Made by a program: the position numbers and the translations under genes. From Streptomyces tauricus (lineage in GTDB: Bacteria; Actinomycetota; Actinomycetes; Streptomycetales; Streptomycetaceae), in contig NZ_BMVY01000001.1 of the NCBI RefSeq assembly GCF_014650955.1, positions 558,001-622,000 on the forward strand: a stretch of 64,000 nt of DNA, read 5' to 3'. Below the pieces are notes generated by a model. That model made no database searches. It had not been told where the DNA came from and saw only the letters and a list, made by a program, of their open reading frames with translations. Numbering within the stretch: position 1 is the stretch's first letter; the number at the start of each line of letters is the position of its first letter. Shown piece by piece: positions 42,016 to 50,324 of the stretch.

Positions 42016-42042
42016 GCCGGGGCCCTCGACCAGGGCCCCGGC
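42016..42042. terminator. GC-rich hairpin terminator
   Basis: GCCGGGGCCCT (42016-42026), loop CGACC, and the exact complement AGGGCCCCGGC (42032-42042) follow the membrane-protein gene stop by 25 bp. Confidence 0.7.
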
Positions 42043-42192
42043 CGCGCTGTCGGAAGAACGGCAGCACCGGCTGCGGACGGATCAGAAGCGATCTCGTCGG
42101 GCCGGCGCATGGCATGCAGGACGATCGCGTCGTCGCGGACGCGCAGCAGGGCGCGGCGTTTCCGGAGGGTGTCCTCCCATGCGGCCACAGTG

Positions 42193-42423
42193 CTAGCGGG
42201 TTCTGATGAAGCAAAGCGCCCGGCCGTTCTCGTCGGGTGTGGCGTCCGCGCACGCCGACTGCCATCCTTCCGGGAGCGAGGGCGTGGGGTGAGACTCCTC
42301 CCCACCATGTCGCTGCGGCTCCGTCGAGTCCTGCCACCACAGGGTCAGCCCGCCCGTGGCCGCCACAAGAACCAGCCAGACCGTCACAGCCCAGCGCCAT
42401 GCCCTGCGGCCTCTCACCGCCAC
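42193..42423 (-). CDS. Possible single-span membrane protein, 76 residues
   Basis: From GTG 42423 the product has a basic N-terminus, one transmembrane helix (WAVTVWLVLVAATGGLTLWW) and a short extracytoplasmic tail with two cysteines (SACAD, ALCFIRT). Codon use is typical of the neighbours. The frame is open further upstream, but that portion is Cys/Arg-rich and looks non-coding. The gene is not recognised. Confidence 0.45.
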   Translation of the reverse strand: MAVRGRRAWRWAVTVWLVLVAATGGLTLWWQDSTEPQRHGGEESHPTPSLPEGWQSACADATPDENGRALCFIRTR

Positions 42424-42687
42424 GACTCCAGCACAACGACCGCGCCCGTCGGAATCGGGCCGTACATATGCTGGGCCTTCGCAGCCGCGGGCTCCGGTGC
42501 TTCGCATGTCACCGGCACATCCCACCACACAGGTCGGGCGGCTGCACAGGCAGCACGGACTTCGACGGGAGTTGCCCGCTGGGGAGTTCGCGCGGACGGC
42601 GCCGGGCTCGCGAGCCTCGACCAGTAGCGCGCCACCCACAACCGCAACGAGTGGCCCCGGCCCCGGCTCCTGCTCCTGCTCCCTTGC

Positions 42688-43785
42688 TCAGGCAGCCGTG
42701 AAGGCCGGGTAGTCGGTGTAGCCCTCCGTGTGTCCGGCGTAGTGGGTGGCCGGGTCGTCGGTCGCCAGCGGGTGGCCCTGTGCGAAGCGCTCGACCAGGT
42801 CGGGGTTGGCGATGAAGGGGGCGCCGAAGGAGACCGCGTCGACGATGCCGTGGTCGAGGATCTCGTTGCCGAGGGCCTGGGTGAAGCCGAGGTTGGCGAC
42901 GATGTTGCCCTGGTAGTGGGCGCGGTAGCGGGAGAAGAGAGCGACGCGCTCCTCGATGGTGCCGGGGGCGCCCAGGAGGTGCAGGTAGGCCAGCTCGCTG
43001 TCGTTGAGCTTCTTGAGCAGCTGGTCGTAGTCGGCGAGTGTCTCCTCGTCCGCGGTGAACGCGGTCCCGCTGGTCCAGCCCGGGGATAGTTTCACGGCTG
43101 TACGGTCGCTGCCCCACACGTCGCTGACGGCGTCGAGGATGTCGAGGAGCAGCCGGGCCCGCTTCTCGCTGCTGCCTCCGTAGGCGTCGGTGCGCTGGTT
43201 GAGCCGGGGGTTGAGGAACTGCGGGATCAAGTGGGAGACCTGGGCGTGGAGTTCCACGCCGTCGAAACCGGCGCGACGGGCGTTCTCGGCCGCGTGGCGG
43301 TAGTCGGCGATGGTGTCGGCTATCTCGGCGGCGGTGTAGGCGCGCGGGGTGAGGGTGTCCTTGGGGCCGGAGGGGGTGAAGGACTTCTCACCGGGGTTGA
43401 TGGCCGAGGGTCCGGCCGGCAGGCGGCCGCCGAGGTGGTCGGGGTGGGAGGCCGCTCCTACGTGGCCGAGCTGGGAGACGATCTGCCCGCCCGCCTCGTG
43501 GACGGCTTCGGTCACCCTCGCCCAGCCGGCGGTCTGCGTGTCGGTGTAGATGCCCGGGACGTTGATGAAGCCGATCGCGTCGGGACTGACCCAGGTTCCC
43601 TCGGTGACGATCAGCCCGGCGCCGGCGCGCTGCGCGTAGTAGGTCGCGTGCAGATCGGTGGGAGCCAGCTCCGCGTTGTGGGCGCGGGCGCGGGTCATGG
43701 GGGCCATGACGACGCGGTTGGGGAGCTCCAGCGCACCGAGTCGGACGGGCTGAAGCAAGGGCTGGGTCTGGGGCTGGGTGGTCAT
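42688..43785 (-). CDS. Old Yellow Enzyme-family alkene reductase with altered active site
   Basis: The 365-residue FMN-barrel protein has the family landmarks LPNRVVMAPMTR at 22-33, a GFDGVELH block at 173-180 and NPRLNQRTDAYGGS at 192-205. The substrate-anchoring pair (His191/Asn194 in yeast OYE1) appears here as His180 but Val183, the equivalent of Tyr196 is His185, and the usual LWH/LWV Trp is Gly107. These changes should affect substrate binding and protonation. ATG 43785 follows AAGGAAG. It is the last gene of a three-gene redox operon. Confidence 0.88.
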   Translation of the reverse strand: MTTQPQTQPLLQPVRLGALELPNRVVMAPMTRARAHNAELAPTDLHATYYAQRAGAGLIVTEGTWVSPDAIGFINVPGIYTDTQTAGWARVTEAVHEAGGQIVSQLGHVGAASHPDHLGGRLPAGPSAINPGEKSFTPSGPKDTLTPRAYTAAEIADTIADYRHAAENARRAGFDGVELHAQVSHLIPQFLNPRLNQRTDAYGGSSEKRARLLLDILDAVSDVWGSDRTAVKLSPGWTSGTAFTADEETLADYDQLLKKLNDSELAYLHLLGAPGTIEERVALFSRYRAHYQGNIVANLGFTQALGNEILDHGIVDAVSFGAPFIANPDLVERFAQGHPLATDDPATHYAGHTEGYTDYPAFTAA

Positions 43786-43859
43786 GAGCAACTTCCTTGT
43801 GTCGAGGGGAGGATGAGGAGGACAGGGAGGATGGGCGCGAGGAATGCGCGAGGGTGGGC

Positions 43860-44462
43860 TCAGTCCTGTTTGAGGGCGTGGAGGGCGGAGAGCGGGCCGC
43901 CGAGTTGCATGAGGCGTCCGCCCTCGCGCAGGGAGCCGAGGTCGACGGGGGCGAAGCCGAAATCGGCGGTGAGGTCCTTGACCGTCGTCCTGGCGTCGGC
44001 GTCGTCACCGGCGAGGAACAGCACCTGACGCCCGGCCTGATGGCGCGGGTCGGCGGCGATGTACTGGCCGTAGAGGGTGTTGAACGCCTTGACGACGCGC
44101 GCCCCCGGCAGCAGTGAGGCGACGTACTCGCTGCCGGTCAGCTCGCCCAGGTCGGCGATCTTCGGGTGCGGGGGCGGGGAGGCGAACTGGTTGGTGGCGT
44201 CGATGACGATGCGTCCGTCGAAGTGCGGCAGGCCGGCTGTCGCGTCCGGGATCTGGGGCCAGCCGACCGCGAGGAGTACGAGTTCCGCCGCGGCGGCTTC
44301 TTCCGGGGTGCCGGCGTGGGCGAGCGGTCCGAGTTCGTCGGCGAGCCCGGCCAGGGAGGCGGGGCCGCGGCTGTTGCTGAGTACGACCTGGTGGCCGTGG
44401 GCCACGGCGTGGTGGGCGATGGCCTGGGCGACGGTACCGGCGCCGAGGGTTCCGATCTTCAT
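43860..44462 (-). CDS. F420-dependent-type NADP reductase / NAD(P)-binding protein
   Basis: The 200-residue protein begins MKIGTLGAGTVAQAIAHHAV with a Rossmann GxGxxA motif and continues with VVLSNSRGP, where Ser-Arg reads the NADP phosphate. It belongs to the F420_oxidored group that includes Fno-type enzymes and COG2085 NADP-binding proteins. Only the dinucleotide-binding domain plus a short C-terminal part is present, as normal for the family. It lies 20 bp after the quinone oxidoreductase gene and 74 bp before the alkene reductase gene, so the three form one transcription unit. Confidence 0.88.
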   Translation of the reverse strand: MKIGTLGAGTVAQAIAHHAVAHGHQVVLSNSRGPASLAGLADELGPLAHAGTPEEAAAAELVLLAVGWPQIPDATAGLPHFDGRIVIDATNQFASPPPHPKIADLGELTGSEYVASLLPGARVVKAFNTLYGQYIAADPRHQAGRQVLFLAGDDADARTTVKDLTADFGFAPVDLGSLREGGRLMQLGGPLSALHALKQD

Positions 44463-44481
44463 GGCTTTCCCTTCGTAGGGT

Positions 44482-45534
44482 TCAGGAGGCGGGGCTGGTG
44501 AGCAGGACGGTTCCGCTCTTGCCGGGGCGGCGGACATGGTCGACGGCCTGCGCGAAGTCGGCGAGGTCGTAGGAGGCTGCGACCTCGAAGAGTTCCGGGG
44601 CGGTCGCGGCCAGCCCGGCGGCGAAGGCGACGTCCTCGGCCCGTTCGTCCGGCGTGCGGGTCATCCACCGGCCGATGGACACGCCTCGTACGGTGAGGCC
44701 TCGCGGGATCAGCGCGACCGACTCCAGTGACGTACTGCCGGAACCGAGCTGTCCGTAGGTGATCAGCGTGCCGCCGTCGTCGAGCAGCCCGGCCAACTCA
44801 CCGGTCAGGGACCCGCCCACCGCGTCCAGTACGACCTCGGCACCCCGGCCGCCGGTCGCGTCCCGGACCTGAGCGCGCCAGTCCGCGTCGGCCGTCGAGA
44901 TGGTCGGCAGTCCGGGGAAGCGCTGGCGCAAGGTCTCTGCCCCGGCGGCACTGCGTACCAGGTTGACCAGCGGGATGTCGTGCTTGAGCGCTGCGGCGCT
45001 GACCAGCTTTCCCACCGACGAACCGGCGGCCGTCTGCACCACCGGACCCGCCTGGCCGTGCTGGCCGCGTCGGCCGTGCTCACTGTGCTCGCCGCGCCGG
45101 CCGTGCTGGGCGTCCTCGACCGCCCGCAGCAGAATGAGCAGGGTGATCGGGTTGACCAGCATCAGCGCCGCGGTCTCGTCGCTGACACCTTCGGGGACCG
45201 GCACCACCAGATCGGCCGGTGCCGTGACGAGTTCGCTCCACGCGTCCGGCACCGGGAAGAACGCGACCCGCTGACCGGCGTACAGCTCCCGCACGCCCTC
45301 GCCGACGGACTCGACGACGCCCATTCCCTCCAGGCCGGGAATCCGCGGCGTGGCGAACCGCTGCCGCGGCACATCCGGAAAGCCCTGCACTCCCGCCAGG
45401 TCGCCGGGGTGGACGGGCCGGGACAGTACCCGCACATGCACCTGTCCGGCTGCGGGCGCGGAGGGGGTCGGCTGCTCGCTCAGGCGTAGTACATGACTGG
45501 CTTCGCCCTGCTGGTCATGGGTGATGGCGCGCAT
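44482..45534 (-). CDS. Zinc-independent alcohol dehydrogenase / quinone oxidoreductase
   Basis: The 350-residue MDR-superfamily protein has a GroES-like N-terminal domain (VHPGDLAGVQGFPD, GLEGMGVVESVGEGV) and a nucleotide-binding domain (TAAGSSVGKLVSAAALKHDI, with the AxxGxxG motif as AAGSSVG). Catalytic-zinc ligands are absent, as in the QOR/2-enoyl reductase group. An unusual His/Gly/Arg-rich insert (AQHGRRGEHSEHGRRGQHGQ) precedes the nucleotide-binding motif. It is the first gene of the redox operon and divergent from a TetR regulator. Confidence 0.9.
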   Translation of the reverse strand: MRAITHDQQGEASHVLRLSEQPTPSAPAAGQVHVRVLSRPVHPGDLAGVQGFPDVPRQRFATPRIPGLEGMGVVESVGEGVRELYAGQRVAFFPVPDAWSELVTAPADLVVPVPEGVSDETAALMLVNPITLLILLRAVEDAQHGRRGEHSEHGRRGQHGQAGPVVQTAAGSSVGKLVSAAALKHDIPLVNLVRSAAGAETLRQRFPGLPTISTADADWRAQVRDATGGRGAEVVLDAVGGSLTGELAGLLDDGGTLITYGQLGSGSTSLESVALIPRGLTVRGVSIGRWMTRTPDERAEDVAFAAGLAATAPELFEVAASYDLADFAQAVDHVRRPGKSGTVLLTSPAS

Positions 45535-45570
45535 GGAGCTCCCGTTCGAGATGGATTATTGATGATGGGT

Positions 45571-45610
45571 GTCATTGAAACTCTTGTTATGATGAGAGCC
45601 GTCATTGAAA
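45571..45610. promoter_or_regulatory. Direct repeats GTCATTGAAA in the TetR/redox-operon promoter
   Basis: GTCATTGAAA occurs at 45571-45580 and 45601-45610, exactly 30 bp apart, in an AT-rich segment between the divergent starts. The spacing is close to three helical turns, which suits a TetR-type repressor or a bidirectional promoter pair. Confidence 0.5.
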
Positions 45611-45643
45611 AGGTCAAGTCGAGAGCGACGCGAGAGGACGGCA

Positions 45644-46252
45644 ATGCCGCGGATCACCAAGGAGGACAAGGCCCGTAACCGGCAGAACATCCTCGAAGCG
45701 GCGGGCCGCATGTTTCGCTCGCAGGGCATCGACGCGGTCGGCATCGCCGAGCTGATGAAGGAAGCGGGACTCACCCACGGCGGCTTCTACAACCACTTCG
45801 CCTCCAAGAACGACCTGGTCGTGGAGGTGTGCGGGGCCTCTTTCGCCGCCTCACTCGGGAGCCTGGCCCGGACGGTCGAGGAGGGCCCGGACGAGGATGG
45901 CTCTCCGCTGGAGCGGGTCGTGGCCGGATACCTGTCCACCGCACACCGTGACGCCCCGGACGGTGGCTGCCCCTCCGCCTCCCTGGTCACCGACGCCGGA
46001 CGGCACAGCGAAGCCGTGCAGAGCGCGTATGCCGAAGGGGTCGAGGGCTATCTCACCGGCTTCGCCGCCGAGCTTCTGCGCGAAGCGGAGGAGAAGGGCG
46101 AGAAGCTCGACCCGGGCGAGGCCCGGCGCAGGGCCATGCGCCTGCTCAGTGAAATGGTCGGCGCGCTGATGCTCGCCCGGGCCGTGCGCCATGTCGAGCC
46201 CGAGCTCTCCGACGAGATCCTGCGGACCGGCCGCGGCCACGCCCTCGACTGA
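45644..46252 (+). CDS. TetR-family regulator of the divergent redox operon
   Basis: The 202-residue protein has a TetR helix-turn-helix at residues 12-58 (ILEAAGRMFRSQGIDAVGIA, THGGFYNHFASKNDL) and a C-terminal helical domain with CPSASLVTDAGRHSE, a pattern common in regulators of reductase operons. The ATG at 45644 is chosen because the HTH begins right after it. The gene is divergent from the quinone oxidoreductase gene with 109 bp between starts. Confidence 0.92.
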   Translation: MPRITKEDKARNRQNILEAAGRMFRSQGIDAVGIAELMKEAGLTHGGFYNHFASKNDLVVEVCGASFAASLGSLARTVEEGPDEDGSPLERVVAGYLSTAHRDAPDGGCPSASLVTDAGRHSEAVQSAYAEGVEGYLTGFAAELLREAEEKGEKLDPGEARRRAMRLLSEMVGALMLARAVRHVEPELSDEILRTGRGHALD

Positions 46253-46414
46253 CGCGACTCGGAACGGTCCTTGAACCCCAGGCCCGCGACGACGCTGCTC
46301 CACCTGTGCTGCCCCGCCTACGCGCACAGCTCCCGCCCGCGTCGGCGTCCGCGTCCATGCCCGCGTCGCCGCCCTCGTCGGCCGCGGAGAGGCCGGCGTA
46401 GGCCGAGAGGTGCG

Positions 46415-47134
46415 TCAGCGTCGGCGTCGGCGGCGGGCCGCCACCGCTTCGGGGTCGATCTCCGGGTCGGTCCACTCCGCGGCCAGCGCGACACTGACCT
46501 GGCGGCCCGCCGTGATGTGGTCGTGGGCCAGGGAGGCGGCGCGGTCGCCGTGGCCGGCCGCGATCGCCTCGTACAACTCCTCGTGCTCGCTGCACTGCTG
46601 GGCGGTATCGCGCTGCGCGGTGAGCCGGAACAGCCAGTGGGTGCGCGCCTCCAGCGGGCGCATGAGGCCGGTCAGGAGCGGGTTGTCGGCCAGTTCGACG
46701 ATGTCGTTGTGGAAGCCGGAGTTGGCGGCGGCGATGGCGTCCCGGTCGCCGTCGCGGGTCGCGGCGCGTGCGCTGTCCAGGCGTGCGGCGAGCCGCAGCA
46801 GACCCGCGCGGTCCGTGCGTTCGGCCGCGAGGCGGGCGGCGAGCGACTCCAGCGATTCGCGCACGTCGAACAGGTCGCGTACGTCGGCGGGGGTGAAGGG
46901 GGCCACCAGCGCGCCCCGGTGCGGCACCAGCAGGACCAGCCCGTCGGCCGCCAGCAGCCGCAGCGCCTCCCGCAGAGGAATGCGGGACACCTCCAGTTCG
47001 GTCGCGAGGTCGCGCTCCACCAGCCGCTGACCCGGGCGGAGTTCGGCCTCGACGATCCGTCGGCGCAGCGTGTCGTACACGTGCTGGCGCAGGGAGCCGC
47101 GAGGCTCGGCGGTCGGCCCGGCGCTCTTCACCAC
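46415..47134 (-). CDS. GntR/FadR-family regulator
   Basis: The 239-residue protein has an N-terminal winged helix (LRQHVYDTLRRRIVEAELRP, then RDLATELEVSRIPLREALRL, residues 14-76) and a C-terminal FCD domain (about 95-220) with metal/ligand-binding Asp and His residues (FHNDIVELADNP, EHEELYEAIAAGH). It is divergent from the BMP transporter gene at 47301, and a GGTATACC palindrome lies between, so it likely controls that operon in response to its substrate. Confidence 0.92.
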   Translation of the reverse strand: MVKSAGPTAEPRGSLRQHVYDTLRRRIVEAELRPGQRLVERDLATELEVSRIPLREALRLLAADGLVLLVPHRGALVAPFTPADVRDLFDVRESLESLAARLAAERTDRAGLLRLAARLDSARAATRDGDRDAIAAANSGFHNDIVELADNPLLTGLMRPLEARTHWLFRLTAQRDTAQQCSEHEELYEAIAAGHGDRAASLAHDHITAGRQVSVALAAEWTDPEIDPEAVAARRRRRR

Positions 47135-47253
47135 GGATGTCCTCCACGTCTCGGGGACTGCTCACTCTAGGCCGCCGCCACCGAGGTGCCGTGAGTGCTA
47201 ACCGCGCCCTAACACCGCTGAAACACACAGCTCGGACACTGAGGGCACTTAAC

Positions 47254-47261
47254 GGTATACC
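47254..47261. promoter_or_regulatory. Candidate GntR operator GGTATACC
   Basis: A perfect 8-bp palindrome, 40 bp before the transporter gene start and 120 bp from the GntR gene start. GTATAC-centred sites are common for FadR-type GntR regulators. Confidence 0.5.
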
Positions 47262-47300
47262 AGTAACCGGCTCACGGGCCCTGTCTCCCGGAGGCACTAG

Positions 47301-48317
47301 ATGCCGCACTCCCGTCCCCGCACCGCGCCGGTCCGGCGCACCCTGGCCTGCGCGGCCGCCCTCGGCGGGCTCGTCGCCGCCACCGGCTGCGGCGGCTCCC
47401 CGTCGGCGTCCGCCGCCGACGACACGCTCTCGGTGGGCGTGCTCTTCCCCGGCTCCCTCTCCGACGACGGCTTCATGGAATCGGCGTACCTCGGCTACCG
47501 CAGGGCGGCGGAGAAGCACGACGGCACGATCACCTTCAGCAAGGTGGAGCAGGTCACCACCGCCGACTACGAGCAGGCACTCGTCCGGTTCGCCACCGCC
47601 TCCGACCTCGTCATCTCCCTGGGCGGCCAGACGGACGCGGCCGTGCGCAAGGTCGCGGCCCGGTTCCCCGACGTGAAGTTCGCGGAGATCGGCGGCCCCG
47701 CCGACGGCAAATCCACCGCCAACCTCGCGCTCTACGACCCCCAGCAGGCCGAGGCCGCCTACCTCTCGGGGGCCGCGTCCGCGCTGGTGACGAAGAAGGG
47801 CACCGTGGCCTTCGTCGGCGGCGCCGAACTGCCCGCCATCGTCAACGCCGCGGGCGAGTTCGCCAAGGGCGCCAAGGCCGCGGACCCCGCCGTGCGGGTG
47901 CTCGCCCCCCAGTACGTGGGCGACTTCAACGACGCCGCCAAGGCCAAGCAGTCCGCGCTGGCCGACTACGGCGCCGGGGCCGACGTCCTCGGCCAGATCC
48001 TCAACCTCGGACACCGGGGCCTCGCGCAGGCGGCCACGCAGAGCGGCGGCTTCGTCATCGGCGGACCGATCGCGCACCCGTGCTCCGCCGACGCGGCCTA
48101 CGCCGGATACGTCGAGACGGACATCGGCGCGGAGATCGAGTACGCCGCCGACCACCTCGCCGCCGACACCTGGAAGGCCGAGTCGGTCCACTTCGGTCTC
48201 ACCTTCGACGAGCCGCACAACGACATCGTGCTGTGCGGCGACGCGCCCGCGGCGACCACGAAGAAGCTCGACGAACTCAAGGCGAAGATCGCGGCCGGAG
48301 ACATCACAACCCGATGA
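47301..48317 (+). CDS. BMP-family substrate-binding lipoprotein of an ABC transporter
   Basis: The 338-residue protein has a twin-basic signal peptide with lipobox cysteine at Cys30 (VAATGC) and the Bmp/PnrA-like fold typical of nucleoside-type ABC importers (VGVLFPGSLSDDGFMESAYL, ADYEQALVRFATASDLVISL, DVLGQILNLGHRGLAQAA). It binds the substrate outside the membrane and passes it to the two permeases. ATPase and permeases follow directly, with ATGA overlap to the ATPase gene. The substrate of the family is often a purine nucleoside, but context here suggests an amino acid-like compound. Confidence 0.92.
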   Translation: MPHSRPRTAPVRRTLACAAALGGLVAATGCGGSPSASAADDTLSVGVLFPGSLSDDGFMESAYLGYRRAAEKHDGTITFSKVEQVTTADYEQALVRFATASDLVISLGGQTDAAVRKVAARFPDVKFAEIGGPADGKSTANLALYDPQQAEAAYLSGAASALVTKKGTVAFVGGAELPAIVNAAGEFAKGAKAADPAVRVLAPQYVGDFNDAAKAKQSALADYGAGADVLGQILNLGHRGLAQAATQSGGFVIGGPIAHPCSADAAYAGYVETDIGAEIEYAADHLAADTWKAESVHFGLTFDEPHNDIVLCGDAPAATTKKLDELKAKIAAGDITTR

Positions 48318-50236
48318 GCACCCCACACGACCGCGAAACCCGGCGTCCCGCCGAGCCCCCTTCCCGGACTCCCGCACCGGAACACACCCCTTCGCGGACT
48401 CCCGCACCGGAACGCACCTCTTCCTGCACTCCCACGCCGGACCAGCCTCCTTCGCCGGAGCCGGACCAGCCCGCTGTCCCGGTTCCGGACCAACCCTCTG
48501 TCCCCGCTCAGGTGCGGGCCCGGCCCGCCTCCCCGGCCGCGGCGCGGGTCCCCGCCCTGGAGATCCGGCGGCTCACGAAGTCCTTCGGCGCCGTCCGCGC
48601 CCTGGACGACGTCAGCCTCGTCGTCGAGTCCGGCACCGTGCACTGTGTCCTGGGCGAGAACGGCGCGGGGAAGTCGACCCTGTGCCATCTGATCGGCGGC
48701 TCGCTCGCCCCCGACACCGGGACGCTGCGCCTGTACGGGAAGCCGTACGCGCCCCGCAGGCCCGCCGACGCGCTCGCCGCCGAGATCGCCATGGTCCACC
48801 AGCACTTCAGCCTCGTACCGACCCTCACCGTGGGCGAGAACCTGCGCCTGCTGCGGCTGCCGGACCTCGCCCGGCGCGTGGACCGGGTCGCCGACGAGTA
48901 CGGGCTCACCCTCGACCTCGGCGCCCGCGTCGCCGATCTGCCGGTCGGAGTGCGCCAACGGGTCGAGATCGTCAAGGCGCTGCTGCGTGAGCCACGGCTG
49001 CTGCTGCTCGACGAGCCGACCGGTGTCCTCGATCCGGTCGGCACGGAGGCGCTTCTCAAGACCTGCCGGCGCATCGCGGACCGGGGCGGCGCGGTGGTCC
49101 TCATCACCCACAAGCTCGGTGAGGTCGCCCGGACCGGCGACACGGCGACGGTGCTGCGCGGGGGACGGGTCGCCGGCGGCGGTCCGCTGGCCGAACTGCC
49201 CGCCGAGCGGCTCGTCCCCCTGATGATCGGACGCTCGGCCGACTCGTTGGACCCGGCCCTGTCCGGCACCATCGGGCTGACAGAGCTGACAGAGCTGACC
49301 GGGTCCAGCATGAGTAAGACCCCGCAGGCGCCGGCGGACCGCCCAGGGCCGTCCGCCCTGCGCGTGCACGCCCTCACCGTGCGCGGGACCGACGGCACGC
49401 ACGCCCTCGACGGCGCTTCCCTGGAGGTCGGGCACGGCGAGATCGTGGGCGTCGCCGGAGTGGAGGGCAACGGCCAGAGCGAACTCCTGGCCGTACTCGG
49501 CGGATCCCGTGCGCCGGACGAGGGCACCGTCGCGGTCGGCGACACGGACATCACCCGGGCCACACCGCGGCAGCGGACCGATGCCGGTCTCGGCGTCGTC
49601 CCGGAGGACCGTCACCACGACGGCTGCGTCCCCGCGCTGTCCGTCGCGGCCAACCTCTTCCTCGGCCGCCTCGGACAGTTCCGCCGCGCCGGGCTGTTCC
49701 TGGACCGGCGCGCGATGCGGCGTGCGGCCGACACGGTCCTCACCGCCCACGACATCCGTGCCGAGGGCCCGGACACCCCGATGTCCGCGCTGTCGGGAGG
49801 CAACCAGCAGAAGGTGGTGCTGGCCCGCGAACTCGCCCTGGACCCCCTGGTGTGTCTCGCCGCCGCGCAGCCCACCCGCGGACTGGACGTCGGGGCCGTG
49901 CACGCGGTGCACAGCCGTATGCGCGAGGCCGCGGCACGGGGCGCCGGAGTCCTCGTCGTCTCCTCCGAACTGGACGAACTCCTCGCCCTGTGCGACCGCG
50001 TGGTCGTCGCCTACCGCGGGCGCCTGTCCGCCCCGGTCGACCCGCACGAACCGGCCGCACGCGAGCGCATCGGACGTCTCATGCTCGGCGCCGCCGCCGA
50101 GGACTCCGCAAGAGCCAGCGCACCCACCGTCGCCGCACCCACCCTCACCGCCCCCGCCCCCGCCGATCCCGCCACGCCCGCCGATCCCGCCCCACCCACC
50201 GAAGCCATCACGCCCCCCACCCCGCCGACCGCCTAG
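48314..50236 (+). CDS. Double-domain ABC ATPase of the nucleoside/sugar type
   Basis: The 640-residue protein carries two ABC domains: the first (about 80-315) with Walker A GENGAGKST at 114-122 and a degenerate signature LPVGVRQRVE, the second (about 345-605) with a degenerate Walker A GVEGNGQSE and a good signature LSGGNQQKV, as usual in RbsA/NupO-type ATPases where one site is catalytically weak. An unusual Pro/Thr-rich N-terminal extension of about 75 residues (repeated PSRTPAPE) and a similar C-terminal tail flank the domains. It overlaps the lipoprotein gene by ATGA. Confidence 0.92.
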   Translation: MSTPHDRETRRPAEPPSRTPAPEHTPSRTPAPERTSSCTPTPDQPPSPEPDQPAVPVPDQPSVPAQVRARPASPAAARVPALEIRRLTKSFGAVRALDDVSLVVESGTVHCVLGENGAGKSTLCHLIGGSLAPDTGTLRLYGKPYAPRRPADALAAEIAMVHQHFSLVPTLTVGENLRLLRLPDLARRVDRVADEYGLTLDLGARVADLPVGVRQRVEIVKALLREPRLLLLDEPTGVLDPVGTEALLKTCRRIADRGGAVVLITHKLGEVARTGDTATVLRGGRVAGGGPLAELPAERLVPLMIGRSADSLDPALSGTIGLTELTELTGSSMSKTPQAPADRPGPSALRVHALTVRGTDGTHALDGASLEVGHGEIVGVAGVEGNGQSELLAVLGGSRAPDEGTVAVGDTDITRATPRQRTDAGLGVVPEDRHHDGCVPALSVAANLFLGRLGQFRRAGLFLDRRAMRRAADTVLTAHDIRAEGPDTPMSALSGGNQQKVVLARELALDPLVCLAAAQPTRGLDVGAVHAVHSRMREAAARGAGVLVVSSELDELLALCDRVVVAYRGRLSAPVDPHEPAARERIGRLMLGAAAEDSARASAPTVAAPTLTAPAPADPATPADPAPPTEAITPPTPPTA

Positions 50237-50324
50237 CCAGGGCGCGCAGCCCTCAGGCCCGCGCCCCGCGACACAGCCCAACTCTTCACCCGCCGCCACC
50301 CGTTCGACCGCCCCGAGGACCCTC

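Noticed and set aside
46146..48407. 753-residue minus-strand open frame across the GntR and BMP genes
   Set aside because: Low-complexity Arg/Gly/Pro text antisense to two clear genes; typical high-GC artefact.
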